Assembly: GCF_030272615.1 (NCBI RefSeq)
Contig: NC_081415.1
Location: 268,631,425 to 268,693,424 of the forward strand
DNA: 62,000 bases
Direction of reading: 5' to 3'
Origin: Cryptomeria japonica
Taxonomy: Eukaryota > Streptophyta > Pinopsida > Cupressales > Cupressaceae
The notes under the pieces were generated by a model. The model was given only the letters and a program-made list of their open reading frames with translations, was not told the DNA's origin and made no database searches. Below, one piece after another: positions 46,275 to 57,031 of the stretch (positions are counted from its first letter, which is position 1; every line of letters starts with the position of its first letter). A program made the position numbers and the translations under genes.

Positions 46275-47270
46275 ATGATGAAGAGGGAAGGTCCAAAGTT
46301 CAACAAAGATATCTTTAAGATATGGAAGGATAGAATGAAGATCTACATCAGAAGCATGGGTGCTCAAAACTGGAGCTATGTTGAGAATGCTTATGTTATT
46401 CCTACCAGAACTCTCACTGATGACCAAAAAGGAGAGATTCAGGAGAATGGGCAAGTCATGGAAGCCCTAATCAGCAGTCTATCTGACATTGAGTTTATTG
46501 ATGTTTAGGATAAAGATAATCCCAAAGAAGTATAAGATGCTCTAGAGAATATCTATGGCAGTGATGAGCATGTGAAACAAGCTAAGGAAGAGAGCCTTAG
46601 GGGAAAGTTTAAAGACATGCGGATGGTTGAAGGAGAGACCATTCAACAATATGAACTAAGAATCAAAACTATTGTTGGAGACATCAAGAGTGCAGGAGGT
46701 AAAATTGATGATTCCACTGTTGTTAGAAAATTCATGAGATCCTTGTTACCAGTCTATGCAATAAGGGTTGCTGCTATTCAGGAGTTGAGGTCTATAGACA
46801 AGACAAAGGTATCCCTAGACTCCATCATTGCAAAGTTAACCGCATATGAGCTAAATAATTATGATGGCAGTACTCAGAAGACTCAATCAGCCTTTAGAGC
46901 ATCTGATGCACCATCTAGAAAGGGAAAAGAAGCAAGTACCAGTTGTGAACCAAGACAAAGCAGAGAAATGGATGATGAGGAGATCCTGATGGAATTTGAA
47001 GCTCTTCTTGCCAAGAGACTTCCTAAGGGAACTAGTAAATACAGAAGTAAGCTTCCTTTGAAATGCTTATCTTGCAATAGGATAGGACACATTGCTCTAA
47101 ATTGTCCTAATGGTGATAATAAGGACAAACCGAAGAAGTTCAAGAAGTTAAAAGGAGGAAACAAGAGAAACTATTTTGTAGCAGTTGATCAAGGTGTCAC
47201 TGATGAGGAATCAGAAGATGAAGAAAGTGAAGACATTGTGTTTGTAGCAGTTAAGGAAGATGTGTCAAAC
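46275..47270 (+). pseudogene. gag: Copia-D Gag
   Basis: Starts MMKREGPKFNKD at the first of two adjacent ATGs. Two stops near 46509 and 46533 break the N-terminal third; the rest is open. The core has SLRGKFKDMRMVEGETIQQY and a YAIRVAAIQELRSIDK block. A Lys/Arg linker precedes an intact zinc knuckle CLSCNRIGHIALNC (about 47068-47110). A Lys-rich then Glu/Asp-rich tail leads into protease without a break. It is closely similar to Copia-C Gag, block for block. Confidence 0.9.
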
Positions 47271-48720
47271 AAGAAGGCTCTTGTCTCCCACTTTGATAAT
47301 TCCAATGAGTGGATTATTGACATTGGTTGTTCTCACCACATGACTAGTGACCGGAATAAGTTCCTATCTCTGGAAGAGTATGATGGTGGTGTGGTTCGAT
47401 TTGGTAATGATGCACCATGTATGGTAAAAGGCAGAGGGCCCATCTCTCTAAATGGAAAAAGCAATGCTGATAATGTGTATTGGGTAGAAGGTCTCAGGCA
47501 CAACCTTTTGAGTGTTGCCCAGTTGAATGATAATGGACTCACTCTGGAATTCAAAGATGGAGTGTGAAAAATAAAAGGAAAGAGTGGTGAACTAATGGCC
47601 ACTGGTATGCACACCAAAGGTAACTTATTTCAGTTGAATGCAAATATCAGTACATGTCTAATGACTAAGTTTGATGATAGCTGGATATAGCATAGGAGAC
47701 TCTGCCATGTAAACTTTGATAATGTTGTGAAGGCCAATAAGATCAAGGCAGTAAGAGGATTGCATGTGCTGAGCAAACTAGAGAATCCTTTGTGCAAAGA
47801 GTGTCAACTAGGGAAAATATCTTCCTCAACCTTCAAAGGTAAACCTTTCACTACAGACAATTTGCTTGATCTTGTGCATACTGATTTGTGTGGTCCTATG
47901 AAAACTAGGAGTGTGTAGGGAGATAGGTACTTTATGATTCTTACTGATGACTACTCAATAATGATGTGGGTCACATTCTTGAAAGATAAGTCTGAAGCTT
48001 TTGGAAAGTTCAAAGCTTTAAGAGCACTAGTCGAAAAGGAAAGTGGTAAGAGGATTAAGTGCCTAAGAACTGATCAAGGAGGAGAATTCACTTCCGACGA
48101 ATTCAACATGTATTTTGAAGAGAACGACATCAAGAGGCAACTGTCTACCCCCCGAACTCCACAATAGAATGGCCTAGCAGAGAGGAACAATCGGACTGTA
48201 GTTGAAGCAACTAGAACGATGTTGATTCAAGGGAAGGTTGCTCACACCTTTTGGAGAGAAGCGGTGAGCATTGCAATCTACACTATGAACCAGGTACTCA
48301 TCAATAAAGGTAAGGATAAAAAACCTTATGAGTATTGGACCCATAAGACTCCTATAGTAAGCTACTTTAGAGTGTTTGGTAGCAAATGTTATATCAAGAG
48401 GAGTGAACATCAAAGAAAGTTTGATGCAAAATGTGATGAAGGAATATTCCTAGGATATTCTACCAAGAGTAAAGCTCTTAAATGTTTCAACAATAGGACT
48501 CAGAAAATTGTTGAAAGTATTAGTGTCAGAGTTGATGAAACCTCTGAAAAATATAAGGAAACCGGCAGTGAGCGAGTGATAGATGAACTGACTATAACCT
48601 TCTGGGAACTGGTTGCAAGATAGCCTAGCACCAGTAACAGTGCTCCTACACCGACAGATGTTGATGCTGATGAAGATGAGGATGAAGAAGAGAAGCAAGG
48701 GGAAATAGCTAAGATCATTC
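47271..48720 (+). pseudogene. Copia-D protease and integrase
   Basis: The protease active site reads Asp-Ile-Gly (47319-47327) instead of Asp-Ser-Gly. Integrase has the zinc region (RRLCHVNFDN ... CKECQLGK, 47692-47815) and all three catalytic residues, in HTDLCGP (47880), RTDQGGEF (48067) and NGLAERNNR (48169). The FWREAVSIAIYTMNQ and SDEGIFLGYS-like blocks follow. Stops at 47565, 47688, 47916, 48165 and 48621 lie in one frame. Three match family Gln or Trp positions changed by C to T or G to A. Confidence 0.9.
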
Positions 48721-50366
48721 CTAGGTATGTAAAATTGAATCATGATCCAAAGCAGATCATAGGAGACAAGGATGCAGGAATTCTTACAAGAAGAAAGGTC
48801 AGAGAAAATTATTGCATGATCTCTGAATTTGAGCCTAAAGCATTTAAAGAGGCAGATAAAGATGAAGACTGGATCAAGGCAATGGAAGAGGAACTTGACC
48901 AAATAGAAAAGAATGGTACATGGTCTTTGGTACCTAAACCTAAGCATAAAAATGTCATAGGAACCAAATGGGTTTTCAGAAATAAGTTGAATGAAGATGG
49001 CACAGTGGTAAGAAACAAAGCTAGACTGGTGTGTAAATGATATGCTCAAGAAGAAGGAGAAGACTATGGAGAAACCTTTGCTCCAGTAGCTATATTGCAA
49101 GGAGTTTGTATGCTTCTTGCATATGCAGCTTTCAAGGGATTCAAAGTATATCAAATGGATGTAAAATATGCATTCCTAAATGGAATACTTGAAGAGGAGG
49201 TGTATATAGAGCAACCGGATGGGTTTGCCCTATCAGAAGATAGTGACATGGTGTGTAGGCTACATAAAGCCTTGTATGGATTGAAGCAGGCACCTAGAGC
49301 ATGGTATGAATGCTTACGCTCCCATCTTGTGAAGATCGGATTTGAAAGAACAAGTGAAGATAGAAATATCTATCTGAAGTCAGAAGGCGATCAGATTCTG
49401 ATCTGTGAGGTATTTGTTGATGACATAATTTTTGGTGGAGATGACAAGATGAGTCATGATTTTGCAGATGAGATGAAGAAGGAATTTGAGATGTCACTTA
49501 TAGGGGAGATTAAGTTCTTCATTGGACTACAGATTCAACAAATGAAAGATGGTATCTTCATCACTCAGTCCAAGTATGTCAAAGAGGTGTTGAAGACCTT
49601 TGGCATGGAAGATAGCAAACCGGTTGGTACACCGATGGTGATCGATTGGAAATTATCAAAAGAGGATGACTCAGCATTGGTGAATGAGAAGGAATACTGA
49701 TCAATGATTGGTAAGTTGCACTATGTAGTACATAGCAGACCAGACATTGCACATGCAGTAGGCATTACCGCATGGTTCCAGAAAAGTCGAAGAGAATCCC
49801 ACTTGGTAGCAGTCAAGCGGATTCTTAGATATCTGAAGGGAACTATTGACTATGGATTATGGTATCCATATAGTAATGATTTTAACCTAAAAGTGTTCAC
49901 AGATGTTGATTGGGCTAGTAACATGGACGACCAAAAAAGCACAACCGGTGGTGCATTCTTTCTTGGTGGTAGACTAGTCTCATGGATGAGTAAGAAGCAA
50001 AGTTGTATCTCTCAGTCTATAGCAGAAGTGGAATATGTTGCAGCATTTATGAACTGCTCCCAGACAATTTGGATAAAGCATGTATTAAGTGGTTTCAAAG
50101 TTCTTGTATCTAAACCGATGAGTATATTTTGTGACAACACAAGTGCAATTAATATTTTCAAGAATCCGGTTTTGCATGCCAAAACCAAGCACTTCGAGCT
50201 CAAGTATCATTTCTTGAGGGAAAAGGTTCAGAACAAAGAGGTTGTATTGGAACATGTTTCCAGTAAGGAGCAGTTAGCAGACATATTCACCAAGCCTCTA
50301 CCGAAGGCTACCTTTACCCATTTGAGAGGTGAATTAGGGGTGCTGCCCCTTCAAGAGGTGAACTAA
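48721..50366 (+). pseudogene. Copia-D reverse transcriptase and RNase H
   Basis: Almost intact. RT: GTKWVFRNKLNEDG (48960), [18 protein letters not shown] (49175), [12 protein letters not shown] (49275) and FVDDIIFGGDDKM (49410) with both Asp residues. RNase H: FTDVDWASNMDDQKSTTGG (49895), SIAEVEYVAAF (50022), CDNTSAINIFKN (50135) and FTKPLPKATF (50290). Only two stops, TGA at 49038 (Gly GGA to TGA, a transversion) and TGA at 49698 (Arg CGA to TGA). The true end is TAA at 50364-50366. A 234-codon antisense frame at 48450-49154 is a shadow of this gene. Confidence 0.93.
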
Positions 50367-50612
50367 AGGTGTGTGCTCCACATCAGTCAGGTATTGCAAT
50401 TGATAAATCTTTTTCAGGATTGGTTTGTTGAAGGATGCCATTCCTTAGGGGGAGCAGCATAATGGAACATAGTTGTTTCTACCTCCACTTTGGCATTGTT
50501 GTCAAGGGGGGAGAAGATGTGAAGCAGAGAAGATATCTGCAGTATTGGGGAGAAGAAGATGTGAAGCAGATAGATATCTTTGTATATTGTCATCAATGCC
50601 AAAGGGGGAGAT
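50367..50612 (+). other. Copia-D 3' untranslated region with polypurine tracts
   Basis: GCCAAAGGGGGAGA at about 50599-50611 is the LTR-adjacent plus-strand primer. GTCAAGGGGGGAGAAGATG at about 50500 and TAGGGGGAGC at about 50447 are further purine tracts in the same short region. No ORF. Confidence 0.8.
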
Positions 50613-51919
50613 TGTTGGCACATGTGTAGAGCATGATGATATGATGATATTGTATGTTGTCATTGATGTCAATATGCTGAAGTATGAACTAGTATATTGT
50701 AGTAAGCTAACTGGCAATAGAACCGGTATGATGATGTAAACCGGTATATGTGAAAAAAGTGAAGTGGTATGTTTGTTCAAGGTGAACCGGTATGTTGGAG
50801 TGAGAAACGGTATATGAAAGAAGATCGATCCTATCTACCTCGGGAATGTGTGAAGTCTCTATAAATGGTGGAGAACGCGTGATGGGTTATCAGCTTCCTG
50901 AAGTGGCAAAGAATGAATGTTGGAGAACGTCTTGAGATCTATTCAAGACTGTTGTATTCAATGTAGTGTGATTAACGGTCAGGATTGAACTGACTGAATT
51001 GTTAAACCTAAATGTTTAGGGTTTAGGGTTTATGCTACTGACCTATTTGTTTCCTATAAGGTCGTTGATGAATTTCATTTTGAAGTTGTTGGCAAATGTT
51101 ATGTGTGTATCCAAGTGAAGAGATACTTGATTCTTGTCAGACCAGAGAAGTGTGTTGATACCTGCAGAGTGTGATTGTAGAAGCAAAGGAGCTAAAGTGG
51201 ATCTGCCTTGGCATTGTGTGTTGTTATTAGATCAGTGTATTACCTGTTGACTTCTAACCATTTCAGCAGTTCGAAAATCCCTTAATCAGGTAGCTTTAAT
51301 AGGTTTTTGTGTAAATCCTTTAACAGGGTGACTCAATTCAATGAGTTCTTAAAATCCTCTTGCGAGGTAACGTCTAACAGGGTTTTAACCTTTAACCAGG
51401 TATTTAGCCATCCCTTAACCGGGTGATCCCTAGAAGGATCGGTTCCTAGAAGAACCTATTGTAAAAGTCTTTAACCAGACTAGGCTCCTAACAGAGAGGA
51501 CTTCAAAAGAGTTCAAAGAACAGCTTATGGGTATTCATCCCCACCGTGGTTTTTCCCAGTTGGGTTTCCACGTGAAAAATCAGTGTGTCATGTGTGATGC
51601 TTTAATATTTTTTGTCAAGTGGTAAAGCATGTTGAACCGGCAGTCATTATATTTCTGATGATATATTACTTTTTTATGCATACTGGTGAAGTGGAAATGA
51701 GATATTAGATTGTGTAGAGATCTAAGTGTTTAACTGTTTATGTTATTCATACTCTTGCTGTGTGTAACCGGTAGTGCCCTGATTTAGACCGGTGTTACTA
51801 TTTACCAGTTAAGTGCAGTCTTTGTAGTCAAACTGGTTGAGGGAAAGTTTTTGTCTGTACTGATTCACCCCCCACCTCTCAGTACCAATTTGGTACTTAT
51901 TGTTCATCATTATTCATCA
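50613..51919 (+). repeat. 3' LTR of Copia-D (1307 bp, internally deleted)
   Basis: Matches 44706-46203 except for a single loss of 191 bp after 50815, equivalent to about 44911-45101 of the 5' LTR. The AACCGGTATG repeats (50687-50815) are better preserved here than in the 5' copy. Ends TTCATCA, followed by the ccttt duplication. Confidence 0.95.
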
Positions 51920-51993
51920 CCTTTAACCTGAGTTAATATGCTTATCGAATTTGTATAGGTATAATAATGGCAATACCTTATCTCAACATCAAT

Positions 51994-52009
51994 CCCCCCC
52001 CAACTGAAG
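51994..52009 (-). other. Internal second polypurine tract of Gypsy-2
   Basis: The minus strand reads CTTCAGTTGGGGGGGG, matching the 3' LTR tract (34540-34555) except at one or two 3' positions. It lies between the integrase end (52313) and the third ORF. It could act as an internal plus-strand primer, or be the remains of a captured segment boundary. The 300 bp between it and integrase hold no gene. Confidence 0.65.
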
Positions 52010-52312
52010 ATAGACATAGTGTCCACACATGTGTAAGGGTAGGAAATCGGAATGCAGTCATAACTATTTAAAATTTGAATGAAATGAAGAAAAATATGAA
52101 TCAAAATTCATAATCATGAAAGTGTAAATATACTTACATGCTTTGGGATGTGATTGTGGCACGTTGTGATGTGTGCCGACACATGCAATGTAAGAGAAAA
52201 TTGTTGTTGAAATGCGCATAGAAGAATTATGGTGGTGGAAGTGAAATGAATGATATGGAGATGACGTGGAATGAAATGGAAAAATAAACTCCAAGTGGAC
52301 ATGGAGTGTTTA

Positions 52313-53575
52313 TTATGACTTTTGACAACTGTTATCAAGTAAATGGTGGACCTGGAGGCTCACCTTTAGTGGTTGAAACTGTTGAAGAAACTCTTCCTTA
52401 GTGCTTGATTTATGATAGAGGCAGAGTCTGTGGCCAGTGACAAGCAGTTTGAATGTTGCATCATCAATAGTTGCCAACTTGACTGCACCATTATCAAACA
52501 CTTGTTCAATTTCATAAGGGCCTAGCCACCTTGTTTGTAACTTCCCTAGATTATCCTTAAATCTTGAATCATACAATAAAGCCCAGTCCCTAGCATGAAA
52601 AGTTTTAGGTTTGATGTATTTATCATGCCACTTCATGCGATAATGTTGGACTAAAAGTGTATTCTGCAATGTTGATTTCCTCAATTCATCCAACTGATTG
52701 AGATGCAATATTCTTTCTTGTTGTGACTCTGACAATTGCCTACCCAATTGGACTATTGTAGGTAGAGTTTTATGCTCAAAATCAATGGGCATGACAACAT
52801 GTTTACCATAAACCAACTCAAAGGGTGTAAACCCTACTGTTATTTTCTAGAATGTGTGATAGGCCCAGATTGTTTCTGGGAGGCGATTTTCCCAATCTTT
52901 CCTATGTAGTGCAACTATTTTTGTGAAGATGGCCTCAACTTCTCTGTTAGTCACGTCAGCTTGACCATTGGCCTGAGGATGATAGGGTGTAGACTTTTTA
53001 TGTCTAATATTATACTCCTCTATCATAGTAGCAATCGGGCTAGATGTGAAGTGTGCACCTTGATTAGTTACAAGTTCTCAAGATACTCCATATCTGGTAA
53101 ATATATCCTCATACAGGAACTTTGCAACTTTATTGTCCCTAGCATGTTTCATTTCTTTGACTTCAACCCATTTAGTTAGGTAGTCGGTATATACTAAGAT
53201 GTAGGATTTTCCATTAGATGGAGGATCAATTGAACCAATGAAGTCCATACCCCATTTATCAAATGGTTTAACAACTACCTATCGATGCAATGGCATATCA
53301 TCTGACTTTTTTAGACACCCCATCCTCTGGCATCTATCACATTTTCTATTATAGTTAGTTGCATCCTTATATAGAGTAGGCCAATAATACCCTATGTTAA
53401 GTATCTTGATGGTTGTTCTTTTGGCTGCAAAATGACTATCACAAGGTTCATCATGACATGCATGGAGAATGTCAAATATTTCATCTTCTCTAATGCATCT
53501 TCTCATAACATTGTTTGGTCCAATATATAACAAACATCCATTTACCCATGTGTATGGAAATCTCTTTTCAATCAA
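52313..53575 (-). pseudogene. Gypsy-2 integrase
   Basis: The zinc-binding HHCC region is complete at 53290-53480 (HACHDEPCDSHFAAKRT ... CDRCQRMG). The core begins WGMDFIGSIDPPS near 53245 (first Asp present). The second Asp reads LVTNQGAHF (about 53065), so Asp became Asn. The Glu motif reads NGQADVTNRE (about 52965), Glu to Asp. The C-terminal GPY/F module is clear: KLQTRWLGPYEIEQVF (about 52520). Stops lie near 53278, 53079 and 52848. The last 167 codons (52313-52816) are open. Two of three catalytic residues are changed, so it is inactive. Confidence 0.88.
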
Positions 53576-53887
53576 AATTCTCTTATCCTTTGGGGAAAAA
53601 GAGTTTGGTACGTTATCGGTAACTAAATAATTAGCTATATGTGCATTGTGATTGCAAACAAATGCTCATCCAGAAAGGGGTCATCTATTATAGGCTCATT
53701 AGGCTCATTAGGCTCATTAGGCTGGTGTGTAAGTTTGGATAAGAAATCAACAATAGCATTTGTCTTTCCTGGTTTTTCAATGATGGTAATATCAAATTAT
53801 TGCATTAAGAGAAGCCATCTTGTCAGTCTTCCTGAAACAACTGGTTTTTTCATAAGGTATCTTATTGTTGTACGATCATTATAAACA
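53576..53887 (-). pseudogene. Gypsy-2 RNase H C-terminal part and RNase H-integrase linker
   Basis: After S2 the minus strand continues RYLMKKPVVSGRLTRWLLLMQ (about 53800-53862) and FDITIIEKPGKTNAIVDFLSKL (53730-53795), the usual end of gypsy RNase H. Then comes a short NEP tandem (GGCTCATTA repeated four times, 53692-53722). One stop interrupts LLMQ. Confidence 0.85.
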
Positions 53888-53892
53888 AAGAC

Positions 53893-54980
53893 TGATGGAC
53901 TTGTAAATCACTAAGAGGGGGGGATGAAACAATGACACCAAAAACAAAACTACTTTAAACACTGACCGATAGAAATACTTAACAAGTTTGTTAAACAATA
54001 TGCATGCAATCCAAAATGATATAACAACATCCACAATAAGTATAACATCCACCATAACACAAGTGTTTATACGTGGAAAACCCAAATAGGTAAAAACCAT
54101 GGTGAGATGGGACTCACAAGTTAACTATCTATAGTAATAGATAACTGACTGGTTAAGGTCTACAAAGTGCTCTGCTAGGACGAATCCTGTTAAAGATCCC
54201 AAAGCTTAGTTGAACGCTATACCCTATAAAAGGTAGTACCCTATAAGGAGTAACCTTGGTGGAGGATTTCTGAATCCAAACTAATAGATCACCCGGTTAT
54301 AGGATTTGTAAAATGAAGCTTGTTAGAGCTTACCCGGTTAGGGATTTGACTGTTGCAAAGATTAGAAAACAACAGGTACTGTGATCTAGTAATAGCACAA
54401 CTTGCTTGGATAGATCCTCTTCTGTGCACTCAACACTTCTTTACCATCATACTCTGCAACTTAATACTTTTGCCTTTGCACATAACATATCTCCTTCGCT
54501 CATATAAAATAATTCATTGTGATGTCAATATATAGACATTTAGATTTCATATCGGCCTCTATAAATGATATCACAATTACCTAGGTGCAATGTATCTGGT
54601 CGAGCAATCATAATGCATCACAAAAATACCGCCAAAACTTGTCGGTAAGGATAACTTATCACGACTAGTGATAACTCATCACATAATCAATGAATACTGG
54701 TTAGAGTTAAACATATAAAACATTTGTCCTTTGATGCTCCTTTGATAATCTTCACTGGATCTTCATGTTGATGTCGAGTTAAGTATAATCACTGGTTATC
54801 TCCATGCATATACCAGTTGTCACCATGTATCGGTTAGATATAAACCTCTAGTATACCGGTTGTAATATAAACACCTTTGAAGTCACATCGGTAGACAATA
54901 TGAACATATGTGTCTTTATGTGTTTCATCAATGACAACATATGATGAAGTTTAATCATTACAATCATCATCAAGCCAAAA
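53893..54980 (-). repeat. Solo copia LTR S2 (1088 bp), minus orientation
   Basis: The left plus-strand end is TGATGGACTTG and the right end ...AAGCCAAAA (minus start TTTTGGC, a decayed TGTTGGC). It contains CACCCCCC-like pyrimidine (minus, about 53925), the U5 block (plus 54069-54105) and the hairpin array (about 54140-54350). The target duplication aagac is at 53888-53892 and 54981-54985. The Gypsy-2 RNase H reading crosses it (RYQVF on one side, TIRYLM on the other). It is a different LTR family from S1. Confidence 0.93.
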
Positions 54981-54985
54981 AAGAC

Positions 54986-56220
54986 TTGGTATCTTGTAAT
55001 ATAATGTCTGAACTTATTGAGAGCATATATGAATGCTAACATCTCCTTTTCTGTGACAGTGTAATTGAGTTCAGCTCCTTGCAAATTTTTGCTAATGAAA
55101 TAGACTGCATTTTCTAAGGATCCTTCTTTTTGAGCAAGAACTGCTCCTACTGCATGGTTAGAGGCATCAGTATGTATATAGAAAGTCAAGTTCCACTTGG
55201 GGCCTTGTAGGACTGGTGCATGTGTGAGTACTATTTTGAGTTCTTGAAATGCTTTTTCACACAATGGTGTCCATTGAAAGTCAACATCTTTTAACAAAAG
55301 ACCATACAAAGGGCTTGAAATGGTACTAAATTTTTTGATAAATCTCCTATAGTAACCAGCACGCCCCAAAAAACTACGTACATCTTCTTGCTTGGTAGGG
55401 ACAGAAAGAGTTTGAATTACCTCAATTTTAGTAGGGTCCACTTGAATTCCTTTAGCTAAAATGTAATATCCCAAGACTACTCCTTGTATCATAAGAAAAC
55501 ATTTCTCACTATTGAGTGACAGATTATGATCTTGGCACCTCTATAGCACCTTAGATAAATTATCAAATGCATCTTGAAATTCATCATCGTATGTGGTGAA
55601 ATCATCCATACAAATCTCCATACAATTCTATGAGATGTCTACAAAAATACTTAGAATTTCTCTTTGGAATGTTGTTGGAGCATTACATAACCCAAATGGA
55701 AGAACGGAGTAAGCATAGGTTCCCCAGGGACAATTGAAAGTTGTCTTGTCCTGATCCTCTGGTGCAATTTGAATCTGATTATAACCACTAAGCGCATAAG
55801 AAATGAGAATTTTTTTTTACCTGCCAAAGAATCAAGTACCTGATCAATGAAAGGTAGTGGAAAGTGATCTTTTTTGGTAGCTTTGTTCAATTATCTTTAA
55901 TCTACACATACTCTCCATTTACCATTCTTTTTTAGGCAGAATTACCAATGGTGAAACCCATTGATTGTCTAAGATGGAGTAGATAAATCCGACATCGAAT
56001 AGCTTTTCTAAATTTGTCTTCACAATTTCTCTAAGGGTTGGATTAACTCTTCTATGAGGTTGTCTGATTGGATTAGTGTTCTATTGAATGTAAATTTTGT
56101 GAGTACATATCTTAGGACGTATGCCCAACATATCAGTGTAATCCCAAGAAAAGGCAGATTTCTTTTCCAGCAACAATTCTCTTAATGACTGCTCCTATTG
56201 TGTTGAGAGTTGATTGTTAA
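54986..56220 (-). pseudogene. Gypsy-2 reverse transcriptase and RNase H (first part)
   Basis: RT: KDHFPLPFIDQVLDSLAGKK (about 55800-55890), CPWGTYAYSVLPFGLCNAPTTFQ (55670-55740) and the catalytic box ICMDDFTTYDDEF (55590-55625). Then KCFLMIQGVVLGYYI, the VRSFLGRAGYYRRFIKKFS block (55310-55390), RNase H start FYIHTDASNHAVGAVLAQK (55130-55190) and ELNYTVTEKEMLAFIYALNKFRHY (54990-55065). The 54848-55492 frame is continuous until S2. Stops and a frameshift are present near 55500-55640 and 55810-55900. The upstream stretch to 56220 holds the RT N-terminus in broken frames. Confidence 0.88.
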
Positions 56221-56227
56221 TAATGAG

Positions 56228-57031
56228 TTACTTTCCAGTTGCCACTTCAATTTGTTTAGTCATTTCTTCCATTGAGGCCTCATTAACACTATGTAGCTTG
56301 ACTTCTTGAGGTAACAAGGTGTGAAGAAATGCTGGAGTAAGCAAATCAAATGTTTGTAATAGTTGTTTTGAAGAGAATTCAGAATTGCCAACAATATCTT
56401 TTGTTGGAGATTCTTGTGTACATGTATTATTCAACAATTGTATCAACAGTTGATCTTCATCATAGAATTGGAGAAGAGGACCCCTATCAATCATCATAAC
56501 TTTTACCATAGATTTAACATCTTCTTCAGATTCATCTCCCAAATTAGGCCAGATGAAGTTTTTTGATTCTTCTTGAGCTCGAGAAGGTGGAAAGAGTGTC
56601 AATTTTTTTGTACTGTCTACATTTGAAATAGTCATGTTCCCAGATTTGCAGCCAATATAAGCATCTGCAATAGTCAACCAAGGCCTTCCCAAAATAACTA
56701 GATAGCCTCCCAAAGTAGTATTAGGTGATAGAATCATAAAATCAGTAGGATACTCCCAAGATTCAAGAGTTACTACAATGTCTTCTATGACACCATTTGG
56801 TTTAACTGTGGAACTATCAACTGATTGGAGGATTGTATGAGTAGGTCTTATATGGGCCAAATTTAGACTTTGCATAATCTCCTTGGTCATTACATTAATA
56901 GAAGCTCCTAGGTCTATGAGAGAATTTTGAATCATGACTCCATTTATCATAATAGAAACAATTGGACTACCAGGGTTTGAGTATTTAGGCATGATCACTT
57001 TTACCAGCATGATGTCAGCTAGTTTACCCAA
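56228..57031 (-). pseudogene. Gypsy-2 aspartic protease and linker, open for 267 codons
   Basis: Protease domain with the DLGAS variant of the active site (NSLIDLGASINVMTKEIM, about 56890-56940), which is common in plant Athila- and Tat-type proteases. The C-terminal flap motif VILGRPWLTIADAYI lies near 56660-56705. The frame continues into an acidic linker (GDESEEDVKSMVKVMM). No stop interrupts the domain. It would release mature Gag and Pol proteins. It is classed as a pseudogene because the polyprotein around it is broken. Confidence 0.85.

Larger units (their letters stand above)
44706..51919 (+). mobile_element. Copia-D: Ty1/copia element, plus strand, inserted in the Gypsy-2 pol-to-ORF3 spacer region
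   Basis: Full-length element of 7214 bp with LTRs at 44706-46203 and 50613-51919 and an exact primer site. Gag-pol at 46275-50366 stays in a single frame with nine premature stops and no frameshift. The target duplication ccttt lies at 44701-44705 and 51920-51924. The 3' LTR is 191 bp shorter owing to one internal deletion. It is the best-preserved pol in the window. Confidence 0.97.

Noticed and set aside
48450-49154. 234-codon minus-strand ORF
   Set aside because: Antisense shadow of the Copia-D integrase/RT region, whose sense frame has clear catalytic motifs.
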